NCBI GenBank assembly: GCA_017553245.1
Contig: JAFZMT010000084.1
Coordinates: 1-6,825 of the forward strand
Source of the DNA: Methanomicrobium sp.
GTDB lineage: Archaea; Halobacteriota; Methanomicrobia; Methanomicrobiales; Methanomicrobiaceae
Reading direction: 5' to 3'
Length of the DNA: 6,825 nucleotides
Each line of letters starts with the position of its first letter. The first letter of the stretch is position 1. Both the position numbers and the translations under genes were made by a program. Positions 1 to 4,432 of this stretch are shown one piece after another. Below the pieces are notes generated by a model that was given only the letters and a program-made list of their open reading frames with translations, did not search any database and was not told the DNA's origin.

Positions 1-95
1 GACTGAAAATATACTGAAAAATGAATGTGTATTATCCGACTGGTATTACGCATCGGTCGGTTCATGCAGGTTATATTGATTATATGTGGGGTTTC
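1..95. other. Spacer downstream of the archaeosortase gene
   Basis: This is the 3' flank of the minus-strand archaeosortase gene; no coding region is supported. A five-base inverted repeat, CCGAC at 36-40 and GTCGG at 56-60, could form a weak hairpin. The adjacent A-rich stretch at 5-24, with ACTGAAAA occurring twice, reads as T-rich on the minus strand and might help end the transcript. There is no long T tract, so the terminator reading is tentative. Confidence 0.3.
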
Positions 96-908
96 TTATT
101 TTCTGCCCGTCCACTCTCTTACTCTTGATATGTAGAGGTTTACGAGGTCTCTTGCAAAATCACCGAGGTCGGGGATTATCTTAAAGATTGCAAGCGCCAG
201 CACGATAAGGAAGACAAGTGCTCCGAGCTCTGCAAGGACATTGTGCGCCCAGAAAAAGCTCTCATAGCCGTATTCGCCGTTTGACGCAATCTCGGGGAGG
301 AAATTGAACCACTGCTGCGTGTAGGCTTCGACCACGAAGACGTTTCTGAAGAGGTTGAGGATGTAGATGACCGGCACCACCGCAAGGAAGGAGTATATCT
401 TCTGCTTCGTCGTCGTCGGCAGACAGAACGAGAGTCCCAGCATTATGGCAATGCTCTGAATACCCGTGCAGGCATGGATGATTTCGACGCGGAATACGCC
501 GTACTGGAGCAGATTCGAGTCAACCAGACTGTAGTGGCATCCGATTGCCGCGCCTATCCATGCCACCTGTCCCGCGACGGTTTCTATGAGCCAGTCGCCG
601 ATTGCGGGGATGTATCCGAACGGGAAGTATATCAGAAAGGCAATTGCGGCGCCGCGGCTTAAGTAAATCATGAGATTGTTGTCTTTGAGCAGTTCGCTTA
701 CCGTGATTACAAGGAAGGGAATGCTTAGGACCGCCATCATCGGATAAAGGAAGTTGTTCTCCTCATAGATGTAGAACGGCAGGTCGAGTATCAGCGAGAG
801 GACGATAAAGACCCAGCCCGCAACGGCGCAGTATTTCTTTTTGTCCTGCGGAATTATCAGAAACGCAATGAAAGCTATTGCCGACAGGAAAACTAACTCG
901 TTCAGCAT
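96..908 (-). CDS. artA: Archaeosortase/exosortase family membrane transpeptidase, ArtA-like
   Basis: This is a 270-residue polytopic membrane protein of the exosortase/archaeosortase family. These enzymes recognise a C-terminal tripartite signal (PGF-CTERM for archaeosortase A), cut it off and attach the surface protein to a lipid. About seven or eight hydrophobic segments are visible, near residues 4-20, 27-47, 54-74, 79-98, 143-163, 170-193 and 220-246. The catalytic Cys lies in HACTGIQS (Cys147), the Arg in LFRN (Arg188) and a His in FFWAHN (His222). The Cys-to-Arg spacing of 41 matches, as I recall it, C173-R214 of Haloferax volcanii ArtA. The tail after 247 is charged and probably cytoplasmic. 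The ATG has no Shine-Dalgarno sequence but a TATA box 33 bases upstream, which fits a nearly leaderless mRNA. The neighbour upstream is divergent tfs. Family membership is firm; the A subtype and the PGF-CTERM substrates are inferred, and no substrate gene is in the window. Confidence 0.85.
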   Translation of the reverse strand: MLNELVFLSAIAFIAFLIIPQDKKKYCAVAGWVFIVLSLILDLPFYIYEENNFLYPMMAVLSIPFLVITVSELLKDNNLMIYLSRGAAIAFLIYFPFGYIPAIGDWLIETVAGQVAWIGAAIGCHYSLVDSNLLQYGVFRVEIIHACTGIQSIAIMLGLSFCLPTTTKQKIYSFLAVVPVIYILNLFRNVFVVEAYTQQWFNFLPEIASNGEYGYESFFWAHNVLAELGALVFLIVLALAIFKIIPDLGDFARDLVNLYISRVREWTGRK

Positions 909-936
909 TTTACTTTATATCGTATCTTTTCGATAA

Positions 937-945
937 GATATATAT
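937..945 (-). promoter_or_regulatory. TATA box of the archaeosortase gene
   Basis: An alternating AT run, GATATATATC read on the minus strand, is centred about 33 bases before the archaeosortase ATG. Archaeal transcription starts about 25 bases after the TATA centre, so the leader would be only a few bases, in agreement with the lack of a ribosome binding site. The 32-bp repeat array begins immediately upstream and overlaps the likely TFB recognition position. Confidence 0.55.
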
Positions 946-949
946 CATT

Positions 950-1056
950 AGATCCGTTATCTTCGGATCGGTTACGTCATCGGATCCGTTATTTCAGGAT
1001 CGGTTATCTCATTGCACAGTTATCCCTCGGATATGTCATATCATCGGATCCGTTTT
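950..1056. repeat. 32-bp composite tandem repeat in a divergent promoter region
   Basis: About 3.3 copies of a unit of roughly 32 bp lie at 950-981, 982-1012, 1013-1045 and 1046-1056. Each unit holds two half-units, close to GGATCCGTTAT and GGATCGGTTAT. The half-units start at 950, 965, 982, 997, 1013, 1029 and 1046, so the steps are 15, 17, 15, 16, 16 and 17. The first two copies are close; the third is decayed. The array fills the space between the TATA box of the archaeosortase gene and the possible promoter of tfs, so it could be a shared regulator-binding array. It is AT/GC mixed and not coding. Confidence 0.8.
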
Positions 1057-1064
1057 TCACACGA

Positions 1065-1075
1065 TTAATACATAA
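1065..1075 (+). promoter_or_regulatory. Possible TATA box of tfs
   Basis: TTAATACATAA is centred about 40 bases before the tfs start. It would place the transcription start near 1095 with a leader of about 15 bases. It is a poor match to the archaeal consensus and no Shine-Dalgarno sequence follows, so the call is weak. Confidence 0.3.
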
Positions 1076-1112
1076 GGATTAATCAATTGGAAAACAAATA
1101 CATATATGAATG

Positions 1113-1433
1113 ATGTTCTGTCCGGAATGTAAGAGTATGCTTAAGTCTTATGACGGTAAGCTTCGATGTCCGAAATGCGGATACGAAAAGGAGTTGGATT
1201 CTTCCGATAAGTCACACCTTCAGAAGGACAATCATATTCCGGAGAAAGATATTATCATCGTGGACGGTGACAAGGAGAAGAATGTCACGTTGCCGACCAT
1301 CGAGATAAAGTGCCCGGAATGCGGCTATGAACTTGCCGAATGGTGGCTTCGTCAGCTCCGTTCAGCCGATGAAAGTGAGGTCAGGTTCTTCCGCTGTGTG
1401 AAATGCGGCAAGACATGGCGTGAATACGATTAA
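1113..1433 (+). CDS. tfs: Transcription factor S (archaeal TFIIS-like transcript cleavage factor)
   Basis: TFS binds archaeal RNA polymerase and stimulates its intrinsic RNA cleavage, rescuing backtracked complexes. The 106 residues show the family's two zinc ribbons. The N-terminal one has Cys3, Cys6, Cys19 and Cys22 (MFCPEC and CPKCGY), as in RPB9/TFS. The C-terminal one has Cys67, Cys70, Cys95 and Cys98. The catalytic tip of the second ribbon, RSADE with Asp86 and Glu87, is intact, so it should be cleavage-competent rather than an inhibitory paralogue. The end, FFRCVKCGKTWREYD, is typical. A linker of about 45 charged residues joins the ribbons. Two in-frame ATGs stand side by side at 1110 and 1113; I chose the second because family members begin MFCP. 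No Shine-Dalgarno sequence is seen. The gene is divergent from the archaeosortase gene and converges on the acyl-CoA synthetase. Confidence 0.96.
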   Translation: MFCPECKSMLKSYDGKLRCPKCGYEKELDSSDKSHLQKDNHIPEKDIIIVDGDKEKNVTLPTIEIKCPECGYELAEWWLRQLRSADESEVRFFRCVKCGKTWREYD

Positions 1434-1470
1434 TTCCGCCAAAACTCTTTATTTTTACAGTTTCGTTACT

Positions 1471-1520
1471 TATTAATTACTTTTAATTACTTAAAATTAC
1501 TTAAAATTACGTTAAATTGC
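1471..1520. repeat. Five tandem decamers, TTAAAATTAC type
   Basis: Five consecutive 10-bp units lie at 1471, 1481, 1491, 1501 and 1511. The third and fourth are identical (TTAAAATTAC) and the others differ at one to four bases. The exact 10-bp period puts A/T runs on one face of the helix. The array sits between the tfs stop codon and the hairpin terminator. Confidence 0.85.
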
Positions 1521-1528
1521 TTTTATTT

Positions 1529-1547
1529 TCGCGGTTCCGCGATTTTT
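1529..1547 (+). terminator. Hairpin and T-tract terminator after tfs
   Basis: The inverted repeat TCGCGGTTCCGCGA (1529-1542) is followed by TTTTT (1543-1547) on the plus strand, a bacterial-style arrangement. A second small hairpin, CGGAA/TTCCG at 1548-1562, follows. A looser T-rich stretch at 1446-1456, just after the tfs stop codon, may be the first termination point. Confidence 0.6.
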
Positions 1548-1595
1548 CGGAATAATTTTCCGCTTAATAACAGATTATATCGGTATATCGGACTG

Positions 1596-1608
1596 AAAAA
1601 TCGTAAAA
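1596..1608 (-). terminator. Oligo-T terminator of the acyl-CoA synthetase transcript
   Basis: Two A5 runs in a repeated AAAAATCGT context on the plus strand read as two T5 tracts on the minus strand. They lie about 80-95 bases after the synthetase stop codon. Archaeal polymerase terminates at such tracts. No strong hairpin precedes them. Confidence 0.4.
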
Positions 1609-1631
1609 ATCGTTAAATGAGATTATTTTTT

Positions 1632-1673
1632 GGTTTTTTGGGTTTTGGGTATTTTTGGGTATTTATAATCGGG
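1632..1673 (+). repeat. G-run/T-rich tract
   Basis: Five G runs (GG, then four GGG) at 1632, 1640, 1647, 1657 and 1671 are separated by T-rich loops of 6, 4, 7 and 11 bases. The tract lies directly after the 3' end of the minus-strand synthetase gene, on the opposite strand. It has the composition of a telomere-like repeat and could form a G-quadruplex with long loops. A similar tract lies at 6603-6654. Confidence 0.55.
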
Positions 1674-1688
1674 TAATTTAAAAGGAAC

Positions 1689-3749
1689 TCAGAAGAGTCC
1701 CTGACCTTTTACGCGGAATTTGCTCTGGAGTGTTCTTCCGAGTATGCGGTATGCGGTCTCGAGTTCGTCGAAGGGATGCAGACCGTTCGCCCTGAGAATC
1801 TCTCTGCCGCCGTCCATCTCGGTGCCGCCGATGAGAACAGCCATAATTCTCTTCTCGGTCGAGCGCGAGAGCGTCATTATCTGCTCGGCAAAATGCTCGG
1901 ATGAGAGGACGAGGTTGGGGAATCCGATTACAATGCAGATATCCCAGAGGTCGTCGTTCTTCTCAAGGACTTCCATGGTCTTTGCGAATCTGTCGCCGTC
2001 GGCATCACCGAGGAGATCTATCGGGTTTCCTTTGTTCCAGAACGGCGGCAGGAACTTGTCCATCTCTTCTATGAGGCTCTTTGGCAGGTCTATCATCTCA
2101 ACGCCGTAGCGCTCGGCATAATCGTTGGAAAGAACCGCGAATCCGCCGGCGTTGGTGACAACGACCGCACGCTTGCCCTTGGGGTAGTGCTTGGGGTGGG
2201 ACAGGTAAGCCGCGGCAAGGAAGGCGTCGTTGAGGTTGGTTACGCTCAATACGCCTGCTTCACGGAATGCCTCCATGTAGACCTCGTAGCTTCCGGCAAG
2301 CGAGCCGGTGTGCGACGCTGCTGCCGCACGTCCGCGTGCCGATGAACCCGACTTGATGGCGACGACGGGTTTTACCTTCGCAACTCTGGAGACGGCTTTA
2401 AGGAATTCGACGCCGTGGTTTATCTCCTCGATATACATTATGATGGCTTCGGTCTGGGGGTCGGATTCAGCCCAGCGGAGATAGTCGAGGAAGGTCAGGT
2501 CGGACTGGTTGCCGACCGAGACAACGGCGGAGAATCCGATATTGTTCGTAAGACTCCAGTCGACGACGGCGTTTACGATGGCGCCGCTCTGCGAGAGGAA
2601 GGCGATGTTGCCCGCCTTGGGTGAGCGCTGGACATAGGTCGTGTCGTAGCGCTTATGCGGGCTGATAAGACCCAGACAGTTCGGACCGACAATTCTGACG
2701 CCGTATTTCTTCGCAATCGCGACCGTCTCCTGTTCGAGTCTTCGTCCGGCTTCGTTCATCTCCTTGAAGCCCGCGGTGATGATAACCGCGATTCTGACGC
2801 CTTTTTTGCCGCACTCCTCAATCATTGCCGGAACCGACTTTGAGGGGACGGTGATTACAGCCATGTCGACGGGACCAGGGACATTGAGGACGCTCGGATA
2901 TGCCTTGAAACCGAGGACGGATTCGCGGTTGGGGTTAATCGGATATTTATTTCCCGGGAATGTCGTTATTTTGTGCATAACGGCATATCCCATCTTGCCG
3001 GGGGTCTCGGAAGCGCCGATGATGGCGATTGACTTCGGGTCGAAAATGCTTATGTCGACGGGGGGGAGTTCCGCGTCGCCGCGTTTGTTTTCGTCGCTGA
3101 AGATGAATACGGTATCGACGGCAACGGCGCCCTTCTCGTAGAGTCTGAGCGGGTTGATGTCGAATTCGATGAGATCCTCGTTCTCTTCGAAGGCGCGGCA
3201 GACGTTTAAGATGGACTTGACGAGAGTCTCTTCGTCTTTGGGTTTTTCGTCCCTGTATCCGGCGATGAGCTTGTAGGACTTTATCTCCTTTACCATGCTG
3301 CGTGCGTCTGCCTCGGTTATCGGGAGAATGCGGATTGTGACATCGTTTACGAGCTCCACGAGGGTGCCGCCGATTCCGAAGGTGACAATCTTGCCGAAGG
3401 TGGGGTCGATTTTGCCGCCGATGATGAGTTCGACGCCCGGTTTTGCCATGCTTTCGACTATGACGCCCTCGATTTCGGCATCGGGTTTGCATGCCTTTAC
3501 GTTAGAGAGAATCTTTTCGTATGCGCTCTTTGCTTCTTCGGCGGTCTTGACATTGACTATAACGCCGCCGGCATCACTTTTGTGGATGATCTGCGGAGAT
3601 ACAATCTTCATGACTACCGGAAAGCCGATCTTTTCCGCGGCTTTTGCGGCATCTTCGGGACTGTTGATTATGAAGTATTCAGGTACCGGTACGTCGTATT
3701 TCTTCAGAAAGTCGTAACCCTCTGCTTCACTTAGCATCCATCTTGGCAT
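1689..3749 (-). CDS. Acetate/acyl-CoA ligase (ADP-forming), fused beta-alpha chains
   Basis: This enzyme belongs to the NDP-forming acyl-CoA synthetase family, which interconverts acyl-CoA, ADP and phosphate with free acid, CoA and ATP in the cytoplasm. The ATP-grasp (beta) part comes first, about residues 1-225, with IIHKSDAGG holding the beta phospho-His (His56). The CoA-binding Rossmann part follows (about 231-360, IIGASETPGKMG and GPNCLGL). Then comes the succinyl-CoA-ligase-like flavodoxin part, with the alpha phospho-His in SHTGSLAG (His480), and a last domain to residue 686. Both active-site His residues are present, so it should be active; the acyl substrate cannot be read off. The ATG at 3749 is preferred because GAGG lies six bases before it. 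The in-frame ATG at 3761 (690 residues) has no Shine-Dalgarno sequence. It stands alone, with a long repeat-filled upstream region. Confidence 0.93.
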   Translation of the reverse strand: MPRWMLSEAEGYDFLKKYDVPVPEYFIINSPEDAAKAAEKIGFPVVMKIVSPQIIHKSDAGGVIVNVKTAEEAKSAYEKILSNVKACKPDAEIEGVIVESMAKPGVELIIGGKIDPTFGKIVTFGIGGTLVELVNDVTIRILPITEADARSMVKEIKSYKLIAGYRDEKPKDEETLVKSILNVCRAFEENEDLIEFDINPLRLYEKGAVAVDTVFIFSDENKRGDAELPPVDISIFDPKSIAIIGASETPGKMGYAVMHKITTFPGNKYPINPNRESVLGFKAYPSVLNVPGPVDMAVITVPSKSVPAMIEECGKKGVRIAVIITAGFKEMNEAGRRLEQETVAIAKKYGVRIVGPNCLGLISPHKRYDTTYVQRSPKAGNIAFLSQSGAIVNAVVDWSLTNNIGFSAVVSVGNQSDLTFLDYLRWAESDPQTEAIIMYIEEINHGVEFLKAVSRVAKVKPVVAIKSGSSARGRAAAASHTGSLAGSYEVYMEAFREAGVLSVTNLNDAFLAAAYLSHPKHYPKGKRAVVVTNAGGFAVLSNDYAERYGVEMIDLPKSLIEEMDKFLPPFWNKGNPIDLLGDADGDRFAKTMEVLEKNDDLWDICIVIGFPNLVLSSEHFAEQIMTLSRSTEKRIMAVLIGGTEMDGGREILRANGLHPFDELETAYRILGRTLQSKFRVKGQGLF

Positions 3750-3753
3750 GGTT

Positions 3754-3760
3754 TTCCTCA
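3754..3760 (-). promoter_or_regulatory. Shine-Dalgarno sequence deciding the synthetase start
   Basis: On the minus strand TGAGG is followed by AAAACC and the ATG at 3749, an ideal spacing. The upstream in-frame ATG at 3761 overlaps this motif itself and is preceded by a C-rich stretch. Initiation at 3749 is therefore more likely, though a four-residue longer protein cannot be excluded. Confidence 0.6.
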
Positions 3761-3761
3761 T

Positions 3762-3896
3762 TTAGGTGGGGGTGATTGGATAGTTGAGATGATTGAGACA
3801 GTTAAGGTGATTGAGATTATTGAGATAATTGAGATGATGAGACCGTTTCGCAGGCAACCTGCCGGGCAGCCTGCCGACCGCGATCCGAATTCTCAT
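3762..3896 (-). CDS. Possible 44-residue leader peptide with Leu-Asn-x repeats
   Basis: An open frame runs from ATG at 3896 to TAA at 3762-3764, which directly abuts the in-frame ATG at 3761 of the synthetase gene. Its first 18 residues are basic (MRIRIAVGRLPGRLPAKR). The rest, encoded by the 9-bp repeat array, is a run of Leu-Asn-x tripeptides with variable third residues (Tyr, Asn, His, Cys). The repeat period is a multiple of three, so the frame stays open easily, and that alone could explain the ORF. Only a weak GAG precedes the ATG. No family is recognised. A regulatory leader peptide is possible, but the ORF may be accidental. Confidence 0.25.
   Translation of the reverse strand: MRIRIAVGRLPGRLPAKRSHHLNYLNNLNHLNCLNHLNYPITPT
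3773..3842. repeat. Nonamer array, TTGAGAT type (left arm)
   Basis: Eight units of a 9-bp repeat carry the core TTGAGAT. The TGAGA core or its variant starts at 3777, 3785, 3794, 3803, 3812, 3821, 3830 and 3838, so the steps are 8 or 9. Units at 3777 and 3803 are degenerate. The array lies just upstream of the synthetase start and is complementary to the array at 3891-3990. Confidence 0.85.
3850..3874. repeat. GC-rich inverted repeat between the two arrays
   Basis: GCAGGC (3850-3855) pairs perfectly with GCCTGC (3869-3874). The interval contains a nested TGCC-G-GGCA. It sits almost exactly at the midpoint between the mirrored arrays and would cap a long stem formed by them. It is much richer in GC than its surroundings. 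Confidence 0.7.
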
Positions 3897-3990
3897 GATA
3901 TCTCAAGAACTCTCATGATTCTCATGTCATGATTCTCACGAACTCACATGATTCTCATAATCTCTCATAATCTCTCATAAACTCTCATTA
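3891..3990. repeat. Decamer array, TCTCAT type (right arm)
   Basis: Ten units of about 10 bp have the core TCTCA. They start at 3891, 3901, 3911, 3920, 3934, 3942 (as ACTCA), 3953, 3963, 3973 and 3983. Units at 3961-3970 and 3971-3980 are identical (TCTCTCATAA). The core is the reverse complement of the TGAGA core of the left arm. Confidence 0.85.
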
Positions 3991-4004
3991 AACTGTTTTG
4001 TTTG

Positions 4005-4043
4005 GTGTTTTACGTGTTTTAACGTGTTTTAACGGGTTTGAGC
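4005..4043. repeat. Decamers, GTGTTTTAAC type
   Basis: Two exact copies of GTGTTTTAAC (4014-4023 and 4024-4033) are flanked by a nine-base version (4005-4013) and a decayed one (4034-4043). The period is again 10 bp. No function is apparent. Confidence 0.75.
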
Positions 4044-4044
4044 C

Positions 4045-4110
4045 GAAGTTTCCCATGGGTTTTATCCGCCGTGTCACGGGATGATGCGTGATGTCGCGGG
4101 ATGAAACTTC
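4045..4110. other. Long-armed hairpin with an internal dyad
   Basis: GAAGTTTC (4045-4052) and GAAACTTC (4103-4110) form a perfect 8-bp stem. Inside lie the palindrome CCCATGGG (4052-4059), the tight dyad CCGTG-T-CACGG (4069-4079) and two copies of CGGGATGA (4077-4084, 4097-4104). A transcribed copy on either strand could fold. On the minus strand it would fall in a long leader of the synthetase mRNA. No known RNA family is recognised. Confidence 0.4.
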
Positions 4111-4168
4111 AACAAATGACGAATTTTGATTCGTTCTTATTGATTATGAATTAATTGATTCAAATCCA

Positions 4169-4175
4169 TATAAAA
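4169..4175 (+). promoter_or_regulatory. TATA box ahead of the GC-rich block
   Basis: TATAAAA within an AT-rich stretch lies about 24 bases before 4196. Archaeal spacing predicts a transcription start at or near the ATG at 4196, exactly where the composition changes from AT-rich to GC-rich. The same AT stretch reads ATTTTATAT on the minus strand, so it might serve the synthetase gene instead or as well. Confidence 0.4.
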
Positions 4176-4195
4176 TTTTGTAATTGTTAATCGTG

Positions 4196-4332
4196 ATGAA
4201 TCCGCAGAAGTCCGAATCCGGCGGTATTTTTCATGACCGCGGCATTATTTCGGAATCCTGCGGCAATGCCCCATAAATATTGTCGAAAAATATTGTCAAA
4301 AAGTCTGCGGGACGGGGATGACGTCTGCGGAT
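4196..4332 (+). ncRNA. Candidate structured RNA or leaderless micro-ORF
   Basis: This GC-rich stretch starts where the 4169 TATA box would begin transcription. Segments pair in a nested order. ATCCGCAGA (4200-4208) matches TCTGCGGAT (4324-4332) over 9 bp, TCCGAA (4211-4216) matches TTCGGA (4249-4254), and GCGGT (4221-4225) matches ACCGC (4236-4240) with a 10-base loop. An alternative partner for the first strand, TCTGCGG, lies at 4304-4310. The same start also opens a 26-codon frame, 4196-4276, beginning MNPQKSESGG, of unknown function. It might equally be the distal leader of tbp. No known RNA family is recognised. Confidence 0.3.
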
Positions 4333-4385
4333 GCGAAGTGAGCGGGGAGGGATCGTATATACGGGGCATATGCGGGACGGGGATG
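4306..4385. repeat. Repeated 15-mer TGCGGGACGGGGATG with two palindromes
   Basis: An exact direct repeat of TGCGGGACGGGGATG occurs at 4306-4320 and 4371-4385, 65 bp apart. Between the copies lie the palindromes CGTATATACG (4354-4363) and GCATATGC (4366-4373). The second copy ends 15 bases before the tbp TATA box, the usual place for an archaeal activator site. The function is unknown. Confidence 0.75.
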
Positions 4386-4400
4386 TGGACGACCCAATCT

Positions 4401-4409
4401 TTTATATAT
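4401..4409 (+). promoter_or_regulatory. TATA box of tbp
   Basis: TTTATATAT is a near-consensus archaeal TATA box centred 28 bases before the tbp ATG. The predicted start point at about 4430 leaves an essentially leaderless mRNA, matching the lack of a Shine-Dalgarno sequence. Confidence 0.75.
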
Positions 4410-4410
4410 C

Positions 4411-4428
4411 TTATAAAGTACTTTATAA
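4411..4428. promoter_or_regulatory. Perfect 18-bp palindrome in the tbp promoter
   Basis: TTATAAAGTACTTTATAA equals its own reverse complement. With one bulged base at 4410 the symmetry extends over ATATAT on both sides (4404-4434). It occupies the gap between TATA box and start point, where a bound protein would block polymerase. Each half contains CTTTATAA, itself TATA-like, so autoregulation by TBP or repression by a dimeric regulator are both conceivable. Confidence 0.7.
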
Positions 4429-4432
4429 ATAT

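Larger units (their letters stand above)
3762..4432. other. 671-base intergenic region rich in repeats and dyads
   Basis: No protein gene of normal size is supported between the synthetase and tbp. From left to right the stretch contains a 9-bp repeat array (3773-3842), a GC-rich inverted repeat (3850-3874) and a 10-bp repeat array of the complementary motif (3891-3990). These are followed by decamers (4005-4043), a long-armed hairpin (4045-4110), a small hairpin CGAAT/ATTCG (4120-4133) and an AT-rich putative promoter (4160-4180). Last come a GC-rich block (4196-4395) with paired segments and a repeated 15-mer, and the tbp promoter. The promoter of the synthetase is not obvious: candidates on the minus strand are TTTAAT near 3990 and ATTTTATAT near 4172. 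Confidence 0.85.

Noticed and set aside
474..662. Plus-strand frame opposite the archaeosortase gene
   Set aside because: It is antisense to a conserved membrane protein gene and has no supporting signals.
1106..1132. Eight-codon upstream ORF overlapping the tfs start
   Set aside because: ATG at 1106 opens a tiny out-of-phase frame, but nothing supports its translation and it is short enough to be chance.
2947..3492. Minus-strand frame overlapping the synthetase gene in another phase
   Set aside because: Its Arg/His-rich composition is the signature of an out-of-phase reading of a moderately GC-rich gene.
3295..3717. Plus-strand open frames opposite the synthetase gene (also 1720-2109, 2415-2624, 2655-2843, 2764-3141)
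   Set aside because: They are antisense shadows of a clearly conserved gene with no recognisable product and no promoter or ribosome site.
3891..3990. CRISPR array
   Set aside because: Units are about 10 bp with no spacers; no repeat of 23-37 bp alternates with unique sequence and no cas gene is present. The same applies to the 950-1056 array.
4196..4276. Calling the 26-codon frame as a separate coding gene
   Set aside because: Only the TATA spacing supports it. The length is within chance and the segment has RNA-like pairing, so it is mentioned under the RNA candidate instead.
4187..4369. Minus-strand 60-codon frame in the spacer before tbp
   Set aside because: It is low in recognisable sequence, lacks a ribosome site and overlaps the GC-rich block better explained as RNA or leader.
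4331..4432. Upstream extension of tbp by 34 residues
   Set aside because: It would translate the TATA box and palindrome. TBP of normal length starts at 4433, 28 bases after the TATA box.
3762..4432. Replication origin
   Set aside because: Repeats, AT-rich DNA and dyads are suggestive, but no origin recognition box is visible and no orc1/cdc6 gene adjoins.
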